Below, one piece after another: positions 15,755 to 25,283 of a stretch of DNA of 39,479 bases. This DNA is from an uncultured Opitutia bacterium. Its GTDB lineage: Bacteria > Verrucomicrobiota > Verrucomicrobiia > Opitutales > Opitutaceae. The position numbers and the translations under genes are program-made. The DNA lies in contig CAIXKG010000075.1 in NCBI GenBank assembly GCA_903919985.1, positions 1 through 39,479 of the forward strand. The letters run 5' to 3'. The notes below the pieces were generated by a model that saw only the letters and a program-made list of their open reading frames with translations, had not been told where the DNA came from and searched no databases. Each line of letters starts with the position of its first letter. The first letter of the stretch is position 1.

Positions 15755-17443
15755 TTACTGCCATTCGAGGACGAGCAGCGAAACCGCTTGCCGCGGCAGC
15801 GCGAACTTCAAGGTAGCCCCACCGTTCTCGACGCGCACATCCGATGGTTCAGCGAGCAGAGTGAGTTTACCGGCCTTTTCCATTTCTACATACTGCGCCT
15901 GGTTCGGCGAGGTGGGAGACCCGTATTTTTTCCAAACGCTGAATGCGTTGCTGTGGGTTTCATCGATACGGTAATGGGTGAGCCGCGCCTGGCCCGCGCC
16001 GATGGGCAAATGGGCGACAGCGAGCTCTACCGCGGCCTCCGGCCCGGCGAGATCGTCGTCGTGATAATGCCAGACCATCACGGAAAGTTTTTTCGCTTCG
16101 AGGCCCGTGAGGGCCGCGACATCGGGTTTTCCGCGGACGCCGTCGCGCATCATCGCATCGAGCGGAATTTCGCCCGTGCTCGTCGTCGACAGCCGTTTGC
16201 CGCCCATCTTGCTGAACATGCGGAAAACATTCATGACGGGCAGGTCGATCCCGCCCGTGGACAACGTCCGCTGGCCGGCGAAAAAGGGCTGGTCCTCGAA
16301 TTCAAACGACCACGTGAGCGCGCCGTCGAGATTCACTCCGCGCCGGTCGGCGAGCACATGTTTGCGAGCGAAAACGGCGGCCGTGTAGCTCGAGAACATC
16401 GTGGTGTTGCGGTAGCCGAGCTGCGGCCCCTGGCACGCGGCACAGCCGTCGGGATCGGATTCGCCAATGACGATCGGCTTGTCCTTCAACTCCGGCACGG
16501 CCGCGATCAGCGCGAAGCCGGCGTCGACGGCACGAAGTTGGTTGGAAATCCCGAGCCGCACGTGGTTGTCGACGAAACTCGGTGAACCCTTCGCGTGGAA
16601 GGAGACGAAATCGGTGGGCGTCCCCTTGGCTCCCGTGGCGTAGTTGTTGCCGCGCGCGACGTGGGCGAGGAAATCCTCCATGAACTTGCCGCCTGCGCCG
16701 GCGACATCGGGTCCGCCCACTCGCGCCGTCGGCAGTGCGCGTTTCACGCCGGCGATCGCGTAGTCGTGCACCTTGCAGAACTCCTCGACGGTACCGTGCC
16801 AGTAGGACGCAAGGTTGGGCTCGTTCCAAACTTCCCAGTACCACTTCTCGACCTCGACTTTGCCGTAGCGCTCAACGCAGTGCTTCACCCACTGGTAAAC
16901 GAGCTCGCTCCATTTGTTATAGTCCTTGGGCGGGTAGCCCCAACCGGCCCCGATGTTACCGGTGCCAGCGCCGGGCCGCCATTCGTGCTGATACGGGGTC
17001 GGCTGCGTAGACATGGCCTCGGGCATGAAGCCGATTTGGGCATAGGGCCGCACGCCACGGGCGCGGTAGGTGTCGAAAATCCGATCCACGATCGTCCAGT
17101 CATAGATCGGCCGGCCGGCGGCGTCCTCGGTGTAGATATTCGTGCTGCCCCATTTGTAGGCCGGCGTGCCGTCGCCGGTGTTGAGCAGATTGTGCGTGCG
17201 GAAAAACAGGTCGTCCTTCCGCAGCTCGCCGAGTTCGCCGAGCAGTTTCTTTCCGTCCTTCATGTAGGCGTAGTTCGGCTCGTCGGCGCCGAAGAAGCGC
17301 CAGATCGGCTTTAACTCACCGACGGGCGTGGCGGCGTCGACTTGGATCGAAACTGGAAACGGAACCGCGGGCGTGGGCGCCGTCTGGGCAAATACACTGA
17401 GGCCGAACAGAAAAACGAGGGGCGCGGAGACGGGGAATTTCAT
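15755..17443 (-). CDS. GH39-like glycoside hydrolase, secreted
   Basis: 562 aa exported enzyme related to GH39 (beta-xylosidase / alpha-L-iduronidase type, clan A, retaining). After the signal peptide (VFLFGLSVFAQ) comes a (beta/alpha)8 barrel. The acid/base glutamate lies in WYWEVWNEPN (E208) and the probable nucleophile in IVIGESDPDG (E328). A C-terminal beta domain (about 430-562) ends LKFALPRQAVSLLVLEWQ. The start at 17443 places the signal peptide at the N-terminus; a start at 17503 is possible but adds a non-signal leader. It is the last gene of the minus-strand glycan locus. Likely substrates are xylosyl or uronosyl glycans; this is family inference only. Confidence 0.87.
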   Translation of the reverse strand: MKFPVSAPLVFLFGLSVFAQTAPTPAVPFPVSIQVDAATPVGELKPIWRFFGADEPNYAYMKDGKKLLGELGELRKDDLFFRTHNLLNTGDGTPAYKWGSTNIYTEDAAGRPIYDWTIVDRIFDTYRARGVRPYAQIGFMPEAMSTQPTPYQHEWRPGAGTGNIGAGWGYPPKDYNKWSELVYQWVKHCVERYGKVEVEKWYWEVWNEPNLASYWHGTVEEFCKVHDYAIAGVKRALPTARVGGPDVAGAGGKFMEDFLAHVARGNNYATGAKGTPTDFVSFHAKGSPSFVDNHVRLGISNQLRAVDAGFALIAAVPELKDKPIVIGESDPDGCAACQGPQLGYRNTTMFSSYTAAVFARKHVLADRRGVNLDGALTWSFEFEDQPFFAGQRTLSTGGIDLPVMNVFRMFSKMGGKRLSTTSTGEIPLDAMMRDGVRGKPDVAALTGLEAKKLSVMVWHYHDDDLAGPEAAVELAVAHLPIGAGQARLTHYRIDETHSNAFSVWKKYGSPTSPNQAQYVEMEKAGKLTLLAEPSDVRVENGGATLKFALPRQAVSLLVLEWQ

Positions 17444-17771
17444 AGTGGGAGAAACGGACAGGGGGTGAATTAAGCCTCCAGATTGTGGTCCAAACACCAG
17501 CAACCAACAACCCGAGAATTTATGGATCGTCCGGAACCGAGGTAGCTTCCGGGCACGAACGCAGATCTAACCTGGCTTGCGGACGCCACCTCGCGGACGG
17601 CTTAGACCAACGCTCCGGCCATAAATTTTGATTCGAACGGCCGCGGATGGTGTTTTGCGGCGCACCGCTTTTTTCCGCTGGCGCGCTTGGCTCGACGAAA
17701 GACGTCTCGTTAGTAAACGGGGCACGACCGCAAAACGCGTCATCGCTCGGCGCAGCGACCGCCCCGGAAAC
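17444..17771. other. Intergenic region upstream of GH39-like gene
   Basis: This 328-base gap separates the esterase stop from the GH39-like start. It is AT-poor like the neighbouring genes, with no recognisable protein, RNA or repeat. It probably contains a promoter or read-through leader for the GH39-like gene, but none could be assigned. Confidence 0.45.
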
Positions 17772-18674
17772 TCAGTTCGTTGCGGGCCGCAGGTATTTGT
17801 CCAGATACGCCAGCACGAGCGGGCGCAGATCACGCTCCTTAGGCTCTAGGTCAAACGTGTGCGGGGCTCCTGGGATCAGAACCAGTTCGTGGGGCACGCC
17901 CGCTTTTTTCAAAACGGCGGCCAGCAGCTCACTCTGGTCGACTTTGACCGTTTCATCGGCCGTGCCGTGGACCAGCAGCATCGGGGCATCGTTCGCATCC
18001 GCGTAGTTGGTGGGCGAACCGCGGCGATAAAGCTCCGGCGCCTCAGCGCGCGTCTTCGCGAACATTTTCATGTCGTGATAAGTCATCAGGTCGACGGCGC
18101 CGTAGAAATCGATCGCGCAGCGCACGGCCGCCGAAATTTCCGGATAGGGGCTCGCCGCGTCGAATTCATCGCGAGGGCCAGTGAGGGCGAGCATGCCCGC
18201 GAGGTTGCCGCCTGCCGAACAGCCAATCACCGCAATACGGGTGGGATCGAGCCCGAGACGGTCGGCGTTTTTTCGCAGCCAGCGCACCGAGGCCTTTGCG
18301 TCGTAAACGGGCTGCGGCCACGTCGCGACGCCCTTTTCCTTCGCGAGTCGGTAGTTGATACTCATGCCGACATAGTCGTGCAGCGCGAGCGTGCGCCCGA
18401 TGTTGATTTCCCGCGGTCGGCCTTTGTCGCCGTCGTTGAAGCCACCACCGTGAATGATAACAACCGCAGGGAGTTTACGACCTGTCGGCATGGTCAGCGG
18501 AAAATAAAGGTCGGCCTTTTCCGCCCGGTTGTCCGGCAAGTAAGCGACGTCGTGTTCGATGCGGACGTCCGTCGGCCAGACCACCGGTTTCAGCGGGGCG
18601 GGCGCTGGCGTTTGCGCGCGCACGACGCACGGGGAATACGAGCCAATCAGAGCGAGAAAAAGAAATCGTTTCAT
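17772..18674 (-). CDS. Secreted alpha/beta-hydrolase esterase (HSL/BD-FAE-like)
   Basis: 300 aa carboxylesterase-type hydrolase. It has an N-terminal signal peptide, the HGGG oxyanion motif (about 76-79), nucleophile elbow GCSAGG (Ser153; GDSAGG is commoner in this family), acid Asp240 in GTADET and His272 in GAPHTF. This set suits acetyl- or feruloyl-esterases acting on decorated xylans, among others. The start is ATG at 18674, immediately inside a GTG at 18677. Only seven bases separate it from the stop of the clan-A glycosidase upstream, so the two are cotranscribed. It probably removes acyl groups that block the glycosidases. Confidence 0.88.
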   Translation of the reverse strand: MKRFLFLALIGSYSPCVVRAQTPAPAPLKPVVWPTDVRIEHDVAYLPDNRAEKADLYFPLTMPTGRKLPAVVIIHGGGFNDGDKGRPREINIGRTLALHDYVGMSINYRLAKEKGVATWPQPVYDAKASVRWLRKNADRLGLDPTRIAVIGCSAGGNLAGMLALTGPRDEFDAASPYPEISAAVRCAIDFYGAVDLMTYHDMKMFAKTRAEAPELYRRGSPTNYADANDAPMLLVHGTADETVKVDQSELLAAVLKKAGVPHELVLIPGAPHTFDLEPKERDLRPLVLAYLDKYLRPATN

Positions 18675-18681
18675 CACGGGT

Positions 18682-20235
18682 TCAAAGGCCGGGAATCGCG
18701 TCGTGCAGCGGCGTGGAGCGCGCCGCGCTCAGGGCCATCTCGGTCCGCTCTGCGATCACCACGGGGAAATCGAAGAGCGGCAGGTCCGCGAATACGGCCA
18801 CGCCATTTTCATCGCGCGGCACCGGCAGCGTCTGCACGGACCCGTCGAGCAAGTTGACGAGCACCGGCGCCGTGAATTTTACGCCCGGCACCTGCAACGA
18901 AATCCGCGCGGGTTTCGGCGTGTATTCCTGCGGTTGCCAAGGGAGCCAGTAAGCCACGAGCGAGGCTCCTTGGGCGGTGCGATAACCCGTGACCAGCGGA
19001 ACCGACGGATAGGCGTCGTCCGCGTCGCCCACGCCGGAAAACTGACCGGGATCGCGCACGGTGACGACCGGCTTGGTGGCAAACTCGACGGGCCGATAGC
19101 GCGCGTCGAAAAGCGCCGTGAGATTTTGATAGGCGTAAAAGGCGGGCTTCGGCGTGAGGTCGGGGTTCGAGAGGAGACATTTTTCGTTCACCCCCTTGCC
19201 GCGGACCCGCCGACCGGTCGCTTCCGCCGGAAATCCGAGCAAAAGATCGACCGGCTTCAATTCGGGGCGCGCTTGTTTTTCGGCGCGATCTCCACCGTCG
19301 TAGAGTTTGAAGAAATTACTCAGCGAGCAGCGCATGAAAAAAGTGTCCACGAAAGACTGCCGCAGCAGCCACTTGGCCTGTACGATCGGACCCCACGGAC
19401 TCATTCCCCGAAAATCCTTTGTACTACTGGCGGACGGATAGCCGCACTCGCCCTGCCAAAGTTGCAGCTTCGGATTGTGGGCCTTAAGCGCGGTCCAGGT
19501 ATCGTCGGCAAAATAGATCCGGGCCTCGGGCAACGGGGCGTAGTTGTGAAAGGAAACGATATCGACGGCGTGCGCGGTATCCTCGGCCAAGAACCCGGAG
19601 ACAAACTGCGGATCGAGCCCGGCGAGCGCACCGGCGATGATCACCGCATCGGGCTGTGCGGCGCGAATGCGCGCGGCCGTGAGCCGGACAAGTTTGCCGT
19701 ACGACGCAGCATCAGGCGGCCCGCCCCAGTAGGCGTAGTGATTGGGCTCGTTCCAGATTTCCCAGTGCGTGACCCGATCCTTCGCGTGGGCAATCACGGC
19801 GTCCACATAGCGGAGCCAGGCGGCCATCGCCGCGTCGTCGAGAATCGGCGGCGCAGGCTTCACGCCATAGATGAGCCGCCAATTCGGATCGGGATTAGGG
19901 ATCGTCCCGGAGTAAAGTTTGTTGCCGTTGCTGATGCAGACGAAGGGCGTGATCCCATGGGCGCGCGCGGCGTTGACCGGCTCATCGAGCGACGAAAAAT
20001 CGTAACGCCCTTTTTCCCGCTCGATGGTCGGCCAGACGGCGAGAAACCGGGTCCACTTCACCCCGAGTTCTCCGGCGCGATCAAAAAGCGTTACGCGCTC
20101 GTTGTCTCCGGCCTGCACTCCCCAAGGGGAGGCCACCGTATCAGCCGAACGCCGCGGGGTGAGATACCCCACGGGCGCGGCCACCAAGCGAGCGGCGGCG
20201 ACGATGAGGCCAGCCATGATCCAGTGCGATTTCAT
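18682..20235 (-). CDS. Secreted clan-A glycoside hydrolase (GH39/GH5-like)
   Basis: 517 aa exported enzyme. After a short signal peptide comes a barrel with acid/base glutamate in HWEIWNEPNHY (E163) and probable nucleophile in LWQGECGYPS (E263). This pattern is shared by GH39, GH5 and related clan-A families. A beta-rich C-terminal domain (about 400-500) follows. The 100-residue spacing between the two glutamates is typical. It starts three bases after the TonB-receptor stop (TGA-CCG-ATG), so translation is effectively coupled. Family assignment beyond clan A is uncertain. The paralogous GH39-like gene at 15755-17443 lies in the same run. Confidence 0.85.
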   Translation of the reverse strand: MKSHWIMAGLIVAAARLVAAPVGYLTPRRSADTVASPWGVQAGDNERVTLFDRAGELGVKWTRFLAVWPTIEREKGRYDFSSLDEPVNAARAHGITPFVCISNGNKLYSGTIPNPDPNWRLIYGVKPAPPILDDAAMAAWLRYVDAVIAHAKDRVTHWEIWNEPNHYAYWGGPPDAASYGKLVRLTAARIRAAQPDAVIIAGALAGLDPQFVSGFLAEDTAHAVDIVSFHNYAPLPEARIYFADDTWTALKAHNPKLQLWQGECGYPSASSTKDFRGMSPWGPIVQAKWLLRQSFVDTFFMRCSLSNFFKLYDGGDRAEKQARPELKPVDLLLGFPAEATGRRVRGKGVNEKCLLSNPDLTPKPAFYAYQNLTALFDARYRPVEFATKPVVTVRDPGQFSGVGDADDAYPSVPLVTGYRTAQGASLVAYWLPWQPQEYTPKPARISLQVPGVKFTAPVLVNLLDGSVQTLPVPRDENGVAVFADLPLFDFPVVIAERTEMALSAARSTPLHDAIPGL

Positions 20236-20238
20236 CGG

Positions 20239-22632
20239 TCAGAATTTGGTGGTGGCGCTGAAGCGGAAGCTGCGGAGGTCACCTTTGCTCTGCAGACCTT
20301 CCATGATCTTTTTGTTTTCCACATTGCGCACGGAGGCGTTGAACGACACCGGGCGGCCCAAGATTTTGGCGCGGTAACTCGCGCCAAGATCAACGCGGAT
20401 GTAGCCCGGCATGTAATTCGTCACGAGCCCAGTGGTGCTGCTCACGCTGTCCGCGCGAAATCCGTCGACCCAGATCACGGCGTTGTTAATCGACAAGTCC
20501 TTCAGCGCACCGCTCTGGAAGGTATACTTGTGGAAGAAACTGCCATTGGAACGCGGGCGGCCCGTGATCGGACCACCGTTGCGGATGGGGTTGTCCGGGG
20601 AAACGAGCCCCGTATCTATGTACGAAAAGTTGGCCGCGATTTGGTAGCCGCGCACCGGCGCGAAGAGGACCTGGCCTTCGATCCCCCGTGATTTTTCCCC
20701 GTTGTCCTGGATGCTCCGCGCGCCGCTGGGCAGAAAGCCGAGCGCGGTGATGATTTCCGAATCGCTCAACTGACGGCGGGTGTTGGTCCGGTTGAGCTGA
20801 AACACGGCGGTCTCGAAACCGAGCTTACCGTCGAGGAAAGACGTTTTCGCCCCGAACTCGAAGCTCTTGCCCGACTCTGGCTTGGTCAAAAGATTGCCGA
20901 AAACGTCGATGCCGGTCGGGACGCCCGAGAACGAACTGCTGGAGGACGCGTAGACGGAGAACGCCTTCCAGGGCCGAAAGAGCAGTCCAATCGTACCGGA
21001 GGTCGCATTTTCATACGGGAGCTGCTGGCGGACCGCGAGGGCGTTGGACGTTCCACTCAAAGCCGAGTTGGCGCCGTGGTCGCGACGAACGCCGCCCAAA
21101 AGATGCCAGTGGTCGTCGGCCGTGCTGATCACGTTGGTGAAGGAAGCAGCGCCACGCACCACGTTCTGCGCGACGTAGCTGTTTGGCGCGCTATAACGGG
21201 AAAGGTCGGTCATCTCCGCCCAAGCCGGTTGAAACGCATTTGTCGGGAGCGGTCCCGACTGCGAAGTCGGGAATTTGTAGCGCGTGAGCGCATTCGGGTT
21301 GGTCGAAGGCGCGGCGCCGAGCGCCGTGCTGCTGGAATTAGGCGTATCGTAGCGGTCACGCCAATTGCGCGATTCGATCCGCTCCAGTCCGAGGATCGCC
21401 TCATGCTTGAGCCCGAAGTACGTAAACTTCCCGCGGAGATCCGCCGAATAACTCCAGATATCCCAAGTCTCATCATCTTTCGTCGCCGCCCAACGGATCT
21501 CATCGGGCACGACGTTGCCCTCAACGCTACCGAGCAAGGGATTCACAAACCGGGCGATGATCGTCGAAGCACTGCCCGAAAGGCGCAGATCGCGGCGATC
21601 GCTTTTCGACCACGTGGTCGCGCCGCGAAACGAAACTATATCGTTGAAACGGTGCTGCACGTCTCCGCCGACGCGGAACGTTTCCTGGGTGCGAAGATTA
21701 TTGGGTCCGAAAGGATTGAAGTCCCACGGCACAATGCTCTCGGGCACGTAACCGAAAGCGTACGCGCCAGCCGCCGGCGAGGCCGTAGCGCTGGTCGCAC
21801 TCGTCGTGGTCGGAATCCGGATGCCGGGGACGGCAATCGCGACGTTACCCTCGTACTTGATCGTCTCGGCGCGAGCGCTGACGATGGTGTCAGGGGTAAG
21901 GCGATACGACGCCGTGAGGTAGCCGACGCGGCGGGTGCTGCTCTCCCACGCGCGCCAGCTGTTGCCATCCTGGTAAGCCAGGACGGCGCGCAGCGCGAGT
22001 TTGGGCGTCACCGGCTGATTCACATCAACCTCGGCGCGAAAATATTCCCACGAGCCGGTGCTGACCTTTACACTCGTCTCCGCCTTTGTGCGCGGGCGCT
22101 TGCTGATCTCGTTGATCATACCGCCCGGCTCCACGACTCCCGACAGCAAGGAGCTCGGACCGCGCAACACTTCGATTCGATCGATGGAGGCATTGTCGTT
22201 GATCATGCCGACGAATCCTTCCTTCACGCCGTCCCGGTAGTGGCGGTTTTGCCGCATACCACGCACGGTAAAAGTATTGTTGTCGAAGACCGCGTCCTGT
22301 TTGCCCTGCGAAGTCACGCCGGTCATGAAAGCCGCGGCGTCGCTCATGGTGTCGGCGCCGATGTCGGCCAGAAACTCACTCGTCAGCACTTGAATCGAGC
22401 GCGGAAGATCTTGAATCGGGACATTCGTGCGTGTGCCTGACATCGAGCTGGACGCCGCCCAGGAATTGTCGGTCGCCGCCGCGCCGACCGAAAATTCCGG
22501 CAACGCGACGACCTCGTCCGCGGGAATCGGACTCGGAGCAGGACGCGACGTTGGCGTCTGCGCCGCCACGATGTTAATTGAGGCGAGGAATCCGGCCAGG
22601 ATCAGATTTCGGCGGGTGAATAGGGAGGTCAT
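20239..22632 (-). CDS. TonB-dependent outer-membrane receptor
   Basis: 797 aa. Signal peptide (LILAGFLASINIVAAQ), a probable TonB box (EVVALPEFSV, about 38-47), then the plug domain with NVPIQDLPRSIQVLTSEFL, NTFTVRGMRQNRHYRDG and IDRIEVLRGPSSLLSGVVEPGG. The 22-strand barrel follows and ends with an aromatic residue (RFSATTKF). The plug looks siderophore-receptor-like, but there is no SusD gene. The genetic link to two glycosidases and an esterase suggests oligosaccharide uptake, as for other SusD-less receptors. It lies 165 bases downstream of the anti-sigma gene and three bases ahead of the glycosidase. Confidence 0.93.
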   Translation of the reverse strand: MTSLFTRRNLILAGFLASINIVAAQTPTSRPAPSPIPADEVVALPEFSVGAAATDNSWAASSSMSGTRTNVPIQDLPRSIQVLTSEFLADIGADTMSDAAAFMTGVTSQGKQDAVFDNNTFTVRGMRQNRHYRDGVKEGFVGMINDNASIDRIEVLRGPSSLLSGVVEPGGMINEISKRPRTKAETSVKVSTGSWEYFRAEVDVNQPVTPKLALRAVLAYQDGNSWRAWESSTRRVGYLTASYRLTPDTIVSARAETIKYEGNVAIAVPGIRIPTTTSATSATASPAAGAYAFGYVPESIVPWDFNPFGPNNLRTQETFRVGGDVQHRFNDIVSFRGATTWSKSDRRDLRLSGSASTIIARFVNPLLGSVEGNVVPDEIRWAATKDDETWDIWSYSADLRGKFTYFGLKHEAILGLERIESRNWRDRYDTPNSSSTALGAAPSTNPNALTRYKFPTSQSGPLPTNAFQPAWAEMTDLSRYSAPNSYVAQNVVRGAASFTNVISTADDHWHLLGGVRRDHGANSALSGTSNALAVRQQLPYENATSGTIGLLFRPWKAFSVYASSSSSFSGVPTGIDVFGNLLTKPESGKSFEFGAKTSFLDGKLGFETAVFQLNRTNTRRQLSDSEIITALGFLPSGARSIQDNGEKSRGIEGQVLFAPVRGYQIAANFSYIDTGLVSPDNPIRNGGPITGRPRSNGSFFHKYTFQSGALKDLSINNAVIWVDGFRADSVSSTTGLVTNYMPGYIRVDLGASYRAKILGRPVSFNASVRNVENKKIMEGLQSKGDLRSFRFSATTKF

Positions 22633-22797
22633 GCTAGTTGGGGAATGGTGGAACGCGCGCGACGAATCGTGAGGTCCGAATCTGATCGCTGTGGGGAGTA
22701 ATGACCGTGACGGGGCTGACGTTAGCAGCGAATCGTAACAATTCCGCCGGCGTCACCCCTTGGGGATTGGCGCCACAAGCGGGCCCCACCAGCCCGA

Positions 22798-24486
22798 TTA
22801 AGGCGCGACCGCCAGTTTGGATGAATCGACGCGACCCTGGAGAAACAGCTGGTAAATTTCCTCGGCGGTGAGCGCGCGGGAGAACAACGCGAATTCATCG
22901 ATCTTGCCGATGAAACTGCGATCCAGGTAACCGCCGCCAGCGAGACGCCGGCCGCGCTCGGTTTCGGGCGCTATGCCCCAATTGCCCAGTTCGACGCTGC
23001 CGAGTTGCCCAGGAACCAATTCTCTAAATTTTCCCGAGCCCACGCTTTTGCCGTCGACGTAGTGCTCGACTAAGCCGGTACGGAAATCCACCACCGACAC
23101 GAGGTGCACCCAGAGTCCCAAACGCTCCAGCGGAATCGCAACTCCCGAAATTACGCGTTGCGTGCTGGCTGGATCAGCCAGGCCATGATCGTCGATCAAC
23201 AGTTGCGTCAGCGCGAGCTGTCCTTGCTGCGTCAACTGCCAGCGGAGCACGCCGCGACGATAACTATCCGAAACTAAAAGCGCGTTGTAGCGATGCGACA
23301 AACTGTCGGCCCGCACCCAGGCCGAAAACGTCGACGCCGTCATCTCCCCCGGGACCATCAACCGCACGCGATCGCCAACGCCCTTGAATTCAAGCGCGCC
23401 CTTCCCCGGCCACCGGCCCTCGCTCCATTGACAGCCGATGAGCGTGCCAACTTCCGAGCCCGCGGGGCGAGGCGCACGGTTTTGCACCACCCGCTCGTCT
23501 GCGGCCTGGCCTTCGAAATCAAAACGCACGAGCAAAGAAGGGTCGCGATTCAGACTGCTCTCAACTCCGCGCCATTCGGCCAGGCGTAAACGGGTTTCGC
23601 TTTGCTGTCGGAGAGCGAGTTCGGCCGCAGTCGCATAGTGCGCCGCCGGCGCCGTCACGGCTCGCACCGTGCCCGCGGCATCGATGCTGACGCCCTGCCC
23701 TTCTAGCACTTCGCGGCGCTCCGTCGGCCTTGCGGTGAGCGTCAGACGAGCCACTCCTTTGTTTACAAACACCTCGCCTTCTCCCCCGGGTGCAACCTGC
23801 AGGCCGAACGAACCGCGCAAATCGACGAGCGCAAATTTAGGCGAACCCACGACGAAGCCTCGCGCCGGTTCCGGTACCGCCGCGCTGATGCGGCCCAACT
23901 GGCAATAGGCTTCGTTTTCCGAGCGAATTTCAATTTCCGCCGGCCCTTCGACGATCACACTGGCCCCGTTGAAGAATTCGAGTTGCACCCATCCGGCCTT
24001 GAACCGCAACCAGCCCGGCTCCAGCACCGCGCCCGCCGCGGGAGCCGACGCCGCATCGTTCCATCGCACGCCGGCCAACCGCGCGACGGTGGCCACGCCG
24101 CGCGTGCGCGGTTCGAGTTCCGCGACGTCCACCGCCGTGGGCCGCAGCGGAGTGACACCCCGTTGACGAAAAGAAACGGACCATAGCGCTACGGCGATCA
24201 ACGCGGCGGTCGCGAGACTTACCCACGCCCAACTCGGCCGGACCGACCAACGGCGTCGCCGCCCCGGTCCGGCCCGGCCTTGCCCCATGCTATCGGATTG
24301 CGCGAGGCCCAGCCATTCGAGTTGCGCGGCGCGTTGGAGCAACCCGTGCATCGAGGCATGGCGCCAGAAAAAGCGCCGCGCCTCAGCGGAACTCGTAAGC
24401 AGCAGGCTCAGCTCCGCCGCTTCGGCTGGCGTGAGGCGATCCTCGAGATGGGCGTCGACCAGTTTTTGCAGGTGCGTTTCGTTCAC
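22798..24486 (-). CDS. Membrane anti-sigma protein: FecR plus LamG domain
   Basis: 562 aa. Residues 1-80 form a cytoplasmic helical anti-sigma region (LQKLVDAHLEDRLTPAEAAELSLLL). A single membrane helix follows (about 86-104, WAWVSLATAALIAVALWSV), then a periplasmic FecR domain (about 150-260, with WVQLEFFNGASVIVEGPAEI) and a C-terminal LamG/concanavalin-like domain (about 320-555, including WVHLVSVVDFRTG and IDEFALFSRALTAEE). The start is GTG at 24486. It overlaps the sigma-factor stop as GTGA and has a strong AGGAGGT seven bases upstream. It should hold the partner sigma factor until a signal arrives; LamG folds often bind glycans, so a saccharide trigger is plausible but unproven. Confidence 0.9.
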   Translation of the reverse strand: MNETHLQKLVDAHLEDRLTPAEAAELSLLLTSSAEARRFFWRHASMHGLLQRAAQLEWLGLAQSDSMGQGRAGPGRRRRWSVRPSWAWVSLATAALIAVALWSVSFRQRGVTPLRPTAVDVAELEPRTRGVATVARLAGVRWNDAASAPAAGAVLEPGWLRFKAGWVQLEFFNGASVIVEGPAEIEIRSENEAYCQLGRISAAVPEPARGFVVGSPKFALVDLRGSFGLQVAPGGEGEVFVNKGVARLTLTARPTERREVLEGQGVSIDAAGTVRAVTAPAAHYATAAELALRQQSETRLRLAEWRGVESSLNRDPSLLVRFDFEGQAADERVVQNRAPRPAGSEVGTLIGCQWSEGRWPGKGALEFKGVGDRVRLMVPGEMTASTFSAWVRADSLSHRYNALLVSDSYRRGVLRWQLTQQGQLALTQLLIDDHGLADPASTQRVISGVAIPLERLGLWVHLVSVVDFRTGLVEHYVDGKSVGSGKFRELVPGQLGSVELGNWGIAPETERGRRLAGGGYLDRSFIGKIDEFALFSRALTAEEIYQLFLQGRVDSSKLAVAP

Positions 24487-25037
24487 GACACGACCTCCTT
24501 TAATTTTGATTCCACGCACGCGCGCAAAACGCCGCGCGCCCGCGTGAGAGCCACCCGAACGGCGCCAGGCGTCCACGCCACGTGTTTCGCGATTTCCTCC
24601 GGCTCACGCGCTCCTTGATAGCGCAGCCAAATCATCTCTCTCGCGCGCGGCGCGAGGCGGTGCAGACAGTCGCGCAGGGCGCCGAGCCGGGTGTCGAAAA
24701 AGTCTTCTTTGGGTAACTCGGCGCACAAACTTTCAATCGCCTCATCGGAGATTCGCGCGGCCTGTTGATTCTGACGCCGCCGGAACTCCAGCACCTTGAA
24801 CCGCGCGATCGTACACGCCCACGCCAGAAAATTGGTCCCGATTGAGAACGTGTCAGCCTTCTGCGAAATCACGAGAAACGTCTCCTGCAAAATATCTTCA
24901 GCCTCCGTGAACCCGGGTTGCAGCGAAAGGATGAACGCGAGCAGATTGCCCTGATTGGTCACGAACAGTTGCTGCACACGCAAAACGTGGCTCACAGATT
25001 TGCTGTCCGGCGTGGAGTTGCGGTCTTCGATGTTCAT
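24483..25037 (-). CDS. ECF sigma-70 factor (Rhodopirellula/Verrucomicrobium type)
   Basis: 184 aa. Region 2 is recognisable as FTEAEDILQETFLVISQKAD and NFLAWACTIARFKVLEFRRR (about 43-90). Region 4 runs LHRLAPRAREMIWLRYQGAREPEEIAKHVAWTPGAVRVALTRARGVL (about 125-170), a helix-turn-helix for the -35 box. The ATG at 25037 follows GGAGGG at a short distance and is preferred over 25079. The gene is translationally coupled to the FecR-LamG membrane protein, the usual sigma/anti-sigma arrangement. It probably directs transcription of the downstream TonB receptor and glycosidases, and perhaps its own operon. Confidence 0.92.
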   Translation of the reverse strand: MNIEDRNSTPDSKSVSHVLRVQQLFVTNQGNLLAFILSLQPGFTEAEDILQETFLVISQKADTFSIGTNFLAWACTIARFKVLEFRRRQNQQAARISDEAIESLCAELPKEDFFDTRLGALRDCLHRLAPRAREMIWLRYQGAREPEEIAKHVAWTPGAVRVALTRARGVLRACVESKLKEVVS

Positions 25038-25283
25038 GAGCCCTCCGCATAATGACGGAAAAATTCCCGGCGTTAGCAAAGTTCTTAGAGCGCAGAGCCC
25101 GTGACGGAAAAGGCGCCAGTCCCGCCGACCGATCGAGCACGTTCCGATCGGGTTCTGCCAACTTTTGCCGGTGAGATTCGGTCCGGTCCATCGACTCGGC
25201 CATTCATCCCCCTCGGCGGTTCCCAGCCAAAGCGTCCGCGTCCCGCCGTTGTACGATCCCCGGTAAAAATCTTCCGGGTCGCC

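Noticed and set aside
18559-20691. Plus-strand open frame of 710 codons
   Set aside because: It is antisense to the esterase, glycosidase and TonB-receptor genes, all with clear motifs. The translation is Arg/Gly-rich with no recognisable domain.
21076-22440. Plus-strand open frame of 454 codons
   Set aside because: It is antisense to the TonB receptor and has no domain signal.
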